From the NCBI GenBank assembly GCA_900323505.1, contig OOIN01000005.1, positions 124,001 to 188,000 on the forward strand: 64,000 bases of DNA, in the 5' to 3' direction. The first letter of the stretch is position 1. The number at the start of each line of letters is the position of its first letter. The DNA comes from Ustilago trichophora (Eukaryota; Basidiomycota; Ustilaginomycetes; Ustilaginales; Ustilaginaceae). Under the pieces are notes generated by a model that worked only from the letters and a program-made list of their open reading frames with translations, had not been told where the DNA came from and searched no databases. The position numbers and the translations under genes are program-made. Of the stretch, positions 10,120 through 18,659 are shown piece by piece.

Positions 10120-10651
10120 ATGTCAACTGCAACACTACAGCATCCCACAGCCTCAGCTGCTACTACCTCAGCTTCAGCTTCAGCAAGCACCTCTTCTCAC
10201 ACCGAAACAGCTAATCCCTCCACCACCACAACAGCACCAAAAGATCCCTCATCAGCTTTGCAAGCACCCGAAATCTCTTCCCCACACCAGTTGATTGATT
10301 GGGTAGATACAGTGCTCGGACAACTGGAAAGTAGATTCGACGATATGAATGGTCAAGTTACCGCCCGCAGTAAGTCGTGCTCCCTCTGAACGAGGTCAAG
10401 ATTGGAAGGCAAGTACTGATATGATCACTTTGGGTTGATTTGGTCTGCGGGGTCGCAGTGAACGAGATGAGTGGTCGCATTGATGCTTTGGAGAGTTCCA
10501 TACAGGGTGAGTAAACTTTCCAATACCATCTCGAAGTTTCTGTAGAGGAGGATCGCTGACAAGTTCCTCTTTGTGCTTATACATCTGCGCTCAAACAGAT
10601 TTAATCCATGGCACGCTATCACCAGTGACAGCGACAAACGAGGCCCAATAA
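10120..10651 (+). CDS. HSBP1: Heat-shock-factor-binding-protein-1-like coiled-coil protein
   Basis: Three exons (10120-10369, 10459-10506, 10599-10651) with GTAAGT/GTGAGT donors and CAG acceptors give 116 residues in a continuous frame. After a Thr/Ser/Ala-rich leader comes the HSBP1 heptad pattern: LIDWVDTVLGQLESRFDDMN, then MNEMSGRIDALESSIQDL. It matches the metazoan layout of a short trimeric coiled coil followed by the DL motif. HSBP1 proteins bind the trimerisation region of heat-shock factor and also take part in WASH-complex assembly; which role applies here is unknown. Without splicing the coiled coil is broken by stops, which supports this exon model. It is convergent with the IRS4-like gene, with 107 bp between stops. 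Confidence 0.85.
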
Positions 10652-10758
10652 TCTTCAACACATACACACAATATACCTCTGTACACTATCACCACAATCG
10701 CACCGCTTTCTCTCATACGCATCAGCCGTGACTTTCAGCAAAATCCATTGCAAGCAAA

Positions 10759-13191
10759 CTACACAGGTGGCGGAGGCGGAACTCTTCTCCCCATCGCCTC
10801 TCTAAGCTTCTTTCTTCTCTCTTGCCTTGCATTTCGGCGAGCTTTCTTGCGTTCTAACTCGGCATCGATGCTCGCCATGCCTCGCACAAAGGCCTCGTTT
10901 TCCAGTCCTGCCATAGAGGAGGACTGGGAAGTTATCGCAGCATCCCACACCTGAGCCAGGAAAGTTGCGGGCAGGTGGGATCGAATCCATACTTTGCGCA
11001 CGGTCGAAGGCGACAGTGAGAGATTTGTTGCCGATTCTGCAGGTGCAGTACGAGGTGTAGAGGTAGGAATGCTATTGGCAATGGTAGATGGCGGGGCGGA
11101 ATCAGATTCGAACCATCCTCGTAGGGCTTGTACGCCTCCGCTTGGTTTTCTCTCCCCGGAAGGCGTCTCTTTGATAGTGGAGGCGTTGGAGCTGGCGCCC
11201 TTGTCCACTTTGGCTCCTTTCCTCTTTGCTCTTTTGCTCTGTTGTTTGACAAGCAGCTTTTCGAACAGCGTCTCGTACCGTGCTTTCGCAATGTCATCCC
11301 GTGGCTCTTTCAGATTTGCACTTTTAGCCTTGCCGACAATGGTGCTATCAGCAAGCTCCACCCTCCCCCTACCACCCCATAACTCTGAACCCTCACCCGG
11401 TCTGACACTGAGATCAGAATGCGCACTGGCACTCCTACTAACCGCAGCTCCTCCACTGTAGTACGGCTGCTGTTGCTGCTTGCTCGGCGCGCCATCCGCC
11501 AATGATCTTGAACCTCCGCTTGTGAACTGCGAAGTGCTCTTGAACAGCGGCAATGCACTTGCAGCTGTGCCAATCAACGAGCTCACTACCCCTCCTGGGC
11601 CTGTCCCACCACTCGCAGTTGCATTACTACGTGTGGCCAAAGAGGAAGAAGAAGCATTCGAAGGAGGGTACGCAACAGACCTGCCCCTACTAGGAGGCGG
11701 TAACTGCTGCTGCTGCTGCTGTTGTTGTTGTTGATGATGATGATGATCAGAGTGCAGGTCGGACTCGAGACTGCGCTTCAATTCGAGACTGGCATCATCG
11801 GAGAGGGAGATGCTGGTGAATACGGTACTGCCGGTCTTCCTGTGTGTGTTTGAGCCAGTGCTGGTGTTGGTGAGGCTACGGTTGTGCGTGCGCTGGCGTG
11901 GTGGCGGTGGTGGTTGAGGTTGATGGTGCAGGGAATCTTCGGAGGGCGGGTTGGTGCTGCCGAAGCGGAAGCCTCCGGCATTGCCTTCCCATGTCTTGGT
12001 TGGACGAGGGGGAGGGGCTGGTTTGCTGGCGCTGGGCTTCTTGGGGATGGTGGGTGCGTGCTTAAGCGGGGATCTCTGGCGAGCCTGATAGGCTGCATCA
12101 GCTGCACGGCCTCTATCTGCTTGTCCGAGGGTGGCGCTACGAGGAGGAAGGGCGGGAGGGGTCATACTTCCATCGATTCCACCATTGCTGCCGCCAACAT
12201 TGCGCTTTGCACCTGGAGTATAAGTCGCATATGCTAAGGCGGCCTTGCCCTTTGGCGTAGCGGAGGTAGCATTGGACGGAAATTGACCAAATTCTGATAT
12301 CGTCGGACTCGGCGCCAAGCTTCCGTTACCACCCGCTGGTCGAGGAGGCAACCTGGGCGTAGAAGCATTCACTGAATTGGTCGACGAAGCGCTACCTTTT
12401 CGAGAAGGCACTTGCGGTGGCGGCAGAAAAGCATCAGGAGCGTGCTTCCGATCTGGCGAAGGCGGGGCGCTGGACCTTTGCATGACGGCATGGGCAAACA
12501 TGTCATCGTCTGCACTAGTATCTAGCATGTGCTGCGATCCTGCTGGACTCTCCGTTCGTCGTACAGCTTCGCTTTCGTCTTGGGTCCCGAACAGCCCAAT
12601 GACAGTTCGAGGTGGGAGGTATGGGCTAGATCGACCGGAAGCGGGTGCTGAATTACCACTGGTCGTTGCATCGTGGTCCTCGGCGACTGATCTGCTGCGA
12701 GATCTAAGAAGTGGACTTGCTGTCGTACCATTGCCACTGCCGCGGGGTAAGCTCTTGTCGGTTAGCTCGTGCAAGCTTAGCCCACTGCCGGAATTCCTCA
12801 ATGGCGTAGAAGCTGTAGCGATGACGGGAGATACGGAGGCGGGGAAAGTTGGAGACGGGGCACTAAGCATCCCCGATGCAGAGGTGGTGGGGATCGACGA
12901 GGGCGTATGTGTGGATGAGAAGAAAGGGTTGTTGGTGAACGGTGGCATCAAACCATCGGAATTCTTGCGGATACGTGGGGTGGATGAGGAGCGGGGAACT
13001 GGCTCTGAACCTGATGATGAGCGAGCGGGTGTTTGCGGAGGTTGTCTGGTGGTGGGGGGCAGGGGGCGCGGTTTGGGCGAGTGCAAAGTTCTAGGTTGTG
13101 AGGAGGAGGAGCTGTAGCTGTTCTGCTCAAAAGTAGCGAGCGCCGCTCGAAATTTGATGGGCTCGGAGCCGTGTTCGGTGCTATGCACCAT
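10759..13191 (-). CDS. IRS4: IRS4/TAX4-like EH-domain protein
   Basis: 810 residues from the ATG at 13191; the frame is open 29 codons further upstream to an ATG at 13278, but the SEPIKFRAALATFEQ stretch shortly after the later Met looks like the true N-terminus. Most of the protein is Ser/Pro-rich and disordered, with many PxxP stretches and a His/Gln run (His4 then about 11 Gln, near residue 485) encoded at 11704-11745. The C-terminal block, about residues 635-790, is the EH-type domain of the Irs4/Tax4 family: RYETLFEKLLVKQQ, then LSPSTVRKVWIRSHLPATFL, AQVWDAA and NEAFVRGMASIDAEL, ending in a basic, poly-Pro tail. In yeast, Irs4 and Tax4 bind the phosphatase Inp51 and affect PI(4,5)P2, autophagy and rDNA silencing. 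Confidence 0.78.
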   Translation of the reverse strand: MVHSTEHGSEPIKFRAALATFEQNSYSSSSSQPRTLHSPKPRPLPPTTRQPPQTPARSSSGSEPVPRSSSTPRIRKNSDGLMPPFTNNPFFSSTHTPSSIPTTSASGMLSAPSPTFPASVSPVIATASTPLRNSGSGLSLHELTDKSLPRGSGNGTTASPLLRSRSRSVAEDHDATTSGNSAPASGRSSPYLPPRTVIGLFGTQDESEAVRRTESPAGSQHMLDTSADDDMFAHAVMQRSSAPPSPDRKHAPDAFLPPPQVPSRKGSASSTNSVNASTPRLPPRPAGGNGSLAPSPTISEFGQFPSNATSATPKGKAALAYATYTPGAKRNVGGSNGGIDGSMTPPALPPRSATLGQADRGRAADAAYQARQRSPLKHAPTIPKKPSASKPAPPPRPTKTWEGNAGGFRFGSTNPPSEDSLHHQPQPPPPPRQRTHNRSLTNTSTGSNTHRKTGSTVFTSISLSDDASLELKRSLESDLHSDHHHHQQQQQQQQQQLPPPSRGRSVAYPPSNASSSSLATRSNATASGGTGPGGVVSSLIGTAASALPLFKSTSQFTSGGSRSLADGAPSKQQQQPYYSGGAAVSRSASAHSDLSVRPGEGSELWGGRGRVELADSTIVGKAKSANLKEPRDDIAKARYETLFEKLLVKQQSKRAKRKGAKVDKGASSNASTIKETPSGERKPSGGVQALRGWFESDSAPPSTIANSIPTSTPRTAPAESATNLSLSPSTVRKVWIRSHLPATFLAQVWDAAITSQSSSMAGLENEAFVRGMASIDAELERKKARRNARQERRKKLREAMGRRVPPPPPV
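11704..11745. repeat. CTG/TTG/ATG triplet run encoding Gln/His tract
   Basis: Tandem triplets (CTGCTG..., TTGTTG..., ATGATG...) on the plus strand encode a poly-Gln/poly-His run in the minus-strand IRS4-like gene. Confidence 0.8.
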
Positions 13192-13737
13192 GGTGAGAAT
13201 GATGCCCTTTGTACTTGTCTTACGCCGTAATGTGGAAGGACAGGTAGCCGGGAAAAGGCTGTGGTTAGGGAAGCACACTCAGTGAGAGTGGTGATACATG
13301 TTGTTTAGCAGCTTCAGCGGATCGCCATGGCTGCCGTCGGCCACGTATAGAGAGTAGAGACAGGGTTATGATAATGATGGTGATGACCAAGGAAAGTAAA
13401 GTTGTCGAGTCGCAGCGTCGTGTGAGTCGAATAGTGTTTGTCCCGCTCGAGCCGCGTGGGTGCGACAGACACTCTCACAGAGTGTCTGTGAGAGTGCTCG
13501 CGTGCCTCGACTCGCACAAGAGTCGCAGGTGGAGGTTCACACGGCCAAATTTAGCAGCCGAGCCTCTCAGAGAGTGTCTTGCTTGACCTCCTGCTCATTT
13601 CTCAACCCCTTCCTTTCCTTTTCGTTACACACTTTGTCGCACACCAAGCATCTTGCGTCCTTCACTGTTTTTGCGTATGTGAATGTGTAAGGGGTATATG
13701 AGTTGCAGCTACAAGTTGGTGCAAGATGTACGCGTCA
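13192..13737. promoter_or_regulatory. IRS4-like upstream region with CACTC/GAGTG inverted repeats
   Basis: 546 bp between the IRS4-like start and the stop of the Tlg1-like gene. It contains overlapping inverted repeats at 13465-13496 and smaller CACTC/GAGTG or CTCTC/GAGAG palindromes at 13276-13290 and 13564-13574. No gene seen. Confidence 0.5.
13465..13496. repeat. Two overlapping, mutually exclusive inverted repeats
   Basis: ACAGACACTCT (13465-13475) pairs with AGAGTGTCTGT (13479-13489) across a 3-base spacer. CACTCTCACAGA (13470-13481) pairs with TCTGTGAGAGTG (13485-13496), also across 3 bases. The two stems share bases, so only one can form at a time. Confidence 0.85.
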
Positions 13738-14645
13738 TCATATCAAAAACACTACAAGCAACAACAAGAACAGAATGACAATCAAGATCCAGACACACCA
13801 TCCTCCCAACCTCTCATCGCTGATCCGTACCACTTCGTCCATCTTTCGCATCGCCTTGCTGAGTTTTCCTTGACTCTGATCTACTTCGCTGTCGAATGCA
13901 TCGATGATCTCGATCTGCTCGCCGATCTCTTGCCCCATCATACCGGCTTGATTGCGGAGCGAGCTGAGCGTTGTACCAATCTTGTCTAGGGTCGAGTCTT
14001 GGCGCGACATCAAGATCTGCATTCAACGTATCCAGATGAGGGATCAGAGGGAGAGAGGTGAGTATGGGAATGGTGTATGTGCTCGGCGTGGTGAGGGCGA
14101 GGTTGGGGCGCACTTACCTGCTGCTGTTCGCGCTCAAATGCCTCGGTGGCATCTTCGTCCTCGTCGTCGACGTTGATTTTGACCGAATCGAGTCTGCCTT
14201 CTCTGCCCGGTGGTGAATCTTGTACTACTTTCGACAGCGCCTGTGTTTCCCCTCGAACCAACGCAACATGAAATTTGTCAGTTAAATCCATATGATCTCT
14301 GTTGACAGCGAAAGAAAAGCTACACACCTTTACCTCAGCCTCGCATTCCGCAACAAACGCTTTTCTGCTCTTCAACTCTTCTGGAGTGACACCAAATCTC
14401 TCGGGCCCACTGCGCTCTACGACTAGGACACTTTGCTTGACGTCCTCCACATCCTGCCGGAGTCCTTCGATCGCGTCTGATAGACGGTCGTATGCCGATT
14501 CGATTTCGCCTGTGTTTTGTGTGGAAGAGGATGAGGATGCCTGTGATCTGGAAAGGAGCTGGCGGTAGGACTGTGAGAGAGAGCGGGCGGAGGAGAGCGA
14601 GGATTTGAGGTCCGTCGCAAAGTCGTGGTATGGATCGCGGGACAT
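13738..14645 (-). CDS. TLG1: Syntaxin-6/Tlg1-like Qc-SNARE
   Basis: Exons 14645-14334, 14240-14118 and 14016-13738 give 237 residues. The N-terminus carries the syntaxin-6-type helical domain (MSRDPYHDFATDLKSSLSSA, later GVTPEELKSRKAFVAECE). The last exon carries the SNARE motif from about SRQDSTLDKIGTTLSSLRNQ, with the zero-layer Gln in GEQIEIIDAF, followed by a C-terminal anchor (WCVWILIVILFLLLLVVFLI) and no lumenal tail. Tlg1-type SNAREs act in endosome-to-Golgi fusion. The first intron (14241-14333) lacks an in-frame stop, so it could be retained; its GTAAAG donor and ACACAG acceptor and family spacing favour removal. Divergent from the metallophosphatase gene. Confidence 0.87.
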
Positions 14646-15141
14646 GGTTGGGTTGCCAGCCAGCGCTGTGGAGTCGTTGGAATACTGTTGATAAAAGCCC
14701 CGGCGCGCGGCTCTGAGGGTGCCTGTGATCGTGACTGTGTTGAATGTTGCCCAATGATGCTCGACGATGACGAAAACAAGACGAAGAAGAGAGGCTGAGC
14801 AGAAGGAGGTGTGGACGACCGATGGAATGGTGCAAGCACGAAGCGTTTCAATCGCGAGTCTTGAAAAAGCACGGACCCTTATGCCACTGGCTGAGATATC
14901 CGATTACCGTGATTTTCAACAACATTCCAAACGCAAAGACCCTTTTCCTGTCCTTCCCTTCCTGTCTGTCGTCCTGTCATCACTATCATCAGCTGCAATC
15001 CACATCACCTTCCTACCTTCACTGACACTACGACACCAGCTTCTTCGCGACCAGCACGCTTTGTCTCGACCTTATTTATAGACGCGCGGCCACAAATCGA
15101 CCCGCTGTCCTTGTCCACCCCGCATAGAAAGCACGTCCATC
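14646..15141. promoter_or_regulatory. Divergent promoter region TLG1 / metallophosphatase
   Basis: 496 bp between head-to-head genes. No gene or clear element beyond pyrimidine-rich leader sequence before the plus-strand ATG. Confidence 0.35.
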
Positions 15142-18100
15142 ATGCCCGTCACCCTCCCCATCATCCACTTTAACGACGTCTACCGAGTCCGTCAAAAGGA
15201 TAAGAAGTCGGGCCGTACCATCGGAGCAGATCAATTTGCAGCCAAGATTCAATCCATCCGCCAATCATGGGGCGAACCATCCAATCTGTCCAACCTGCCC
15301 CCTCCGACCTCGTCTCCGCGGGACTGGACAGCCCATTCGACACAACGTGAGCGCAAAGGCCTTGTCCTATTCAGTGGAGATCTATACTCTCCTTCCGTCG
15401 AGAGTAGCGTTACGAGAGGAACGCATCTGGTCCCCGTCATCAACGCCATGAATCTCGACTGTGCCTGTCTCGGCAATCACGATTGGGATTTTGGCTATCC
15501 ACATCTGCAAACGCTCATGGGGAAGAACAACTTTCCATGGCTTTTCTCCAACGTTGTCGACCGGTCCGGAAAGGATAAGGATGAGGAAAAGGAGAAAGAA
15601 TGCTCCAATTGGGATGAGGATTTCAGGGATGACGACAATCAGGTGGATGGTACGCTGCGGTATTGGACTACGACCGTGCAAGGTGTCAAAGTAGGGTGTA
15701 TTGGAATCGTGGAGAAGGAATGGATCGCTACGGTTCCCAGCTTTCCGGAAGGATTTGTATACAGGAACATGGTCAAGACTGCTTTGAAGCTGAGCCATAC
15801 TCTTCGCGACCCCAAGGGGGAGGCGTGTGAGCTTGTCATCGCTATCACCCACAGCAGGCTGCCGAATGACATCGATTTCGCCAATGCTGTCGGAGCCGTC
15901 TCCAACCCAGACGCCAACTCGCACGGTGTAGATCTCGTGCTTGGTGGTCACGATCACATTTACTACGTCGGCAACGGAGCATCCAAGTTCTCCGGAGACG
16001 AGTTCCCCCGTGGCGAACCAGGCACAGAAAAGGACACCGCCGCCATGGTCGTCAAGTCTGGTACCGATTTCCGCGATCTTTCCGAGCTCAAACTTGAGCT
16101 CACCGACCCCGATAACTCTGCCGTCCGTCGCCGCACTATCAAATCTCTCAGCGTCCAACGCTACCGTGCATCTCCCGACGATCCCACCTCACCCGAGCTC
16201 AAATCTCTCCTCGACGATCTCCTTGCCAAAATATCAAAGTCTACAGGTCAAAGCGTAGCCTACACCTTGACCCCGTGGGATGTCCGCTCTGAAAAGGTGC
16301 GCACCGATGAATCAGCGTTTGGAAATTTTGTAGCCGACGTACTGATGAACAGCTACGAAGAGGTGTTGCGCGAGCGGGACAACCGAGGAGAGTTGAGCGA
16401 GAAGCGTCCGCCAAACGCGAGGGAGGTTGACTGCTGCATCATCTGTGGTGGTAGTCTGAGGGGAGACCAGATGTATGGACCGGGAAAAATTGCCTTGAGC
16501 GATGTACTCGAGATTTTGCCGTTTGAGGATGCGGTAGTATGCAAAGAGTTGAAGGGCCAAGATATCTGGGATGCGCTGGAGAACGGGTTGAGCATGTATC
16601 CTAAACAGGAAGGAAAGTTTCCGCAGGTGGCGGGGATGATGGTGAAATGGGATTCTAGGAAGCCTCCGGGACAGCGGCTGGTCAGTGTGGAGTTGCTCGA
16701 TAATCCATTGGATACTCCTGCAAGCCGTAACGGTGACGACAACTCGATGCAGGTCGACGGCGATGAAGCCAAACCCTCCAATTCCTCCTCGTCAGAAGAA
16801 GAAGGGGATGTCGGAAAGCTTCGCCGATTCTCCGTCACCAAGTTACCCGGAGGGGGATACGACGTTGAAGTGCACCGACCAGCCCTGATCAGCCGCGGCC
16901 CCCTGGAGATGGACAAAACCTACCGTGTCGTAACACGCGAGTATCTCGCTGAAGGCTATGACGGCTTTGACGCTTTGAAGCGAGGAAGATTCGTAGTCGA
17001 TCACGAAAATGGCCAACTGATGAGTGCCATTGTTCGCAAATTCTTGTTGGGCGCCAGTTACCTTTGGCGGATGAAGCAAATTCGTCGTCTGCAAGCCGAG
17101 AACAGTAGCAGCATCAGCGACAACATCACCGCTGCAGAAAGCGGCCGGATCGCAGAGCTCAAGTCCGATGCGGCAAGCGGGATTGGAAGAACAACAACAG
17201 CAGAAGAGGACGTCAAGGGGATGGATACTTTGAGCAAACGTACCCGTATAGCGATTACGAGAGCGCGCTCTTTGAATCTGCTCAAACGGGCTGCTATGAA
17301 GCATCAAAGTAATAACAACAACGGCGAAGAGGTGCAGGAACAACAACAACAACAACAACAACAACCCAGGACACCGATCAAAGGGGCAAGGAATCGTGCC
17401 GGATCTCTAGGGTCTGGTGGAGATGACAATGATGTGTGGAGGATGGTAGTGGATCAATCGCCTGGAGGGTTTAGGGATGCTTTGCACGTGGGTGGTAGTG
17501 AACATCATTCCAAGTATGATTCTGTTAGTAAGCGGTTTAATGAGCCGCTCGGAAGCACGTCTGCCGTGGCGTCGACGAGTACCGGTGCTGCTACGACAAG
17601 GGCTCTGGAAGGGGATAAGGAGTTGGGTCAGGCGAAGCGACCTCGCATAGCACAGGAGGAAGGTCTTGGAGAAGTGCAAAAGAATGCCCTCTTTGACCCA
17701 ACTTTGGCATCTGGACTATTGACGCAGATCAAAGAGCTCCTCACGCTAGTTTCGAAAGCTGCTGAACCGGAAGGGCTGCTTTACGTCCCCTCAACCAGCA
17801 CCAATTCCGACATCAACACGAATACCACCGCTGATGAAGACATGGAAACCGATTCAGGGGAAGCCAACATCGCTCTTGGCAGCATGGCCGTAGATGAGGG
17901 CGATGCCGATGCCACACTTGCCTTCCTTACCGCTGGTGGTGCCAACAACTCTTCCCGCAACGATAGCAAAGGTACTCCCACCCAATTATCCCAGGACATT
18001 GTCAGGCGGGCCAGCGAGCTGCGAGCAAGCTTCAAAAAGCTTGAGGAAGCGGCGAAGAATTTGCCGGGAGGTATGGATGTTGGGCTGAAGGAGCAACAAC

Positions 18101-18543
18101 GTCTACTGAGCGCCTTGGAGGGATTCATCAGGAAACAGGATGAGGGGCTTGCACAGCTGTCTCAAGGCCAAACGGAGGATGGAGACAAGAAGGAAACAGA
18201 GCAAGGTGGGAAGAGGGAAGGAGCATTTGAAGGCGGGCAAAAAATTTCTTCAGCAAACTTTAAACATGGAGCTGTAGCTTCGACATCCTTCCATCTAGAT
18301 CAGCAGCAGATGGAGCAGTTGAGACAGGATATCAAGGCTTCAAATCCTAACAATGACAACAATACCGCTGAATCAGGCTCAAATGGTGTACAACAGCAGA
18401 GCAAAGATGGTCAAGGAAAAGAAGGAGCTCACATCGCAAAGACAAAATGCGAAACGGATGCTGAAGATGATACGTCCAACTTGGCCTTTGTATCTCCGCT
18501 TGTTGATGGACGTCTCGTCGACCTTGCCCGTCAAAACTCTTGA
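15142..18543 (+). CDS. 5'-nucleotidase-type metallophosphatase with long disordered tail
   Basis: A single-exon ORF of 1133 residues. The N-terminal half is a calcineurin-like dinuclear metallophosphatase: IIHFNDVY (7-14), LFSGDLYSPS (77-86), LGNHDWDFGYPH (110-121), VIAITHSRL and the terminal metal motif LVLGGHDHIYY. It is followed by the 5'-nucleotidase C-terminal domain (SAFGNFVADVL, CIICGGSLRG, LEILPFEDAVV, AGMMVKWDSR, YRVVTREYLAEGYDGFDAL). The first motif reads NDVY rather than the NDxH of UshA-type enzymes. From about residue 640 on, the protein is low complexity with Asn/Gln runs and a predicted-looking coiled region. No signal peptide or anchor is visible, so it is probably intracellular. 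The substrate cannot be named from sequence. Confidence 0.85.
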   Translation: MPVTLPIIHFNDVYRVRQKDKKSGRTIGADQFAAKIQSIRQSWGEPSNLSNLPPPTSSPRDWTAHSTQRERKGLVLFSGDLYSPSVESSVTRGTHLVPVINAMNLDCACLGNHDWDFGYPHLQTLMGKNNFPWLFSNVVDRSGKDKDEEKEKECSNWDEDFRDDDNQVDGTLRYWTTTVQGVKVGCIGIVEKEWIATVPSFPEGFVYRNMVKTALKLSHTLRDPKGEACELVIAITHSRLPNDIDFANAVGAVSNPDANSHGVDLVLGGHDHIYYVGNGASKFSGDEFPRGEPGTEKDTAAMVVKSGTDFRDLSELKLELTDPDNSAVRRRTIKSLSVQRYRASPDDPTSPELKSLLDDLLAKISKSTGQSVAYTLTPWDVRSEKVRTDESAFGNFVADVLMNSYEEVLRERDNRGELSEKRPPNAREVDCCIICGGSLRGDQMYGPGKIALSDVLEILPFEDAVVCKELKGQDIWDALENGLSMYPKQEGKFPQVAGMMVKWDSRKPPGQRLVSVELLDNPLDTPASRNGDDNSMQVDGDEAKPSNSSSSEEEGDVGKLRRFSVTKLPGGGYDVEVHRPALISRGPLEMDKTYRVVTREYLAEGYDGFDALKRGRFVVDHENGQLMSAIVRKFLLGASYLWRMKQIRRLQAENSSSISDNITAAESGRIAELKSDAASGIGRTTTAEEDVKGMDTLSKRTRIAITRARSLNLLKRAAMKHQSNNNNGEEVQEQQQQQQQQPRTPIKGARNRAGSLGSGGDDNDVWRMVVDQSPGGFRDALHVGGSEHHSKYDSVSKRFNEPLGSTSAVASTSTGAATTRALEGDKELGQAKRPRIAQEEGLGEVQKNALFDPTLASGLLTQIKELLTLVSKAAEPEGLLYVPSTSTNSDINTNTTADEDMETDSGEANIALGSMAVDEGDADATLAFLTAGGANNSSRNDSKGTPTQLSQDIVRRASELRASFKKLEEAAKNLPGGMDVGLKEQQRLLSALEGFIRKQDEGLAQLSQGQTEDGDKKETEQGGKREGAFEGGQKISSANFKHGAVASTSFHLDQQQMEQLRQDIKASNPNNDNNTAESGSNGVQQQSKDGQGKEGAHIAKTKCETDAEDDTSNLAFVSPLVDGRLVDLARQNS

Positions 18544-18659
18544 TCTTTCTCCTCGCACAGCATACCACACACACACTCTCAATCACATCTGCATCAACGA
18601 AAATCCCCAACCCTTCTTCGGTTCTCTAAACACTTATTTGCTCGAAAATATAATCCAAG

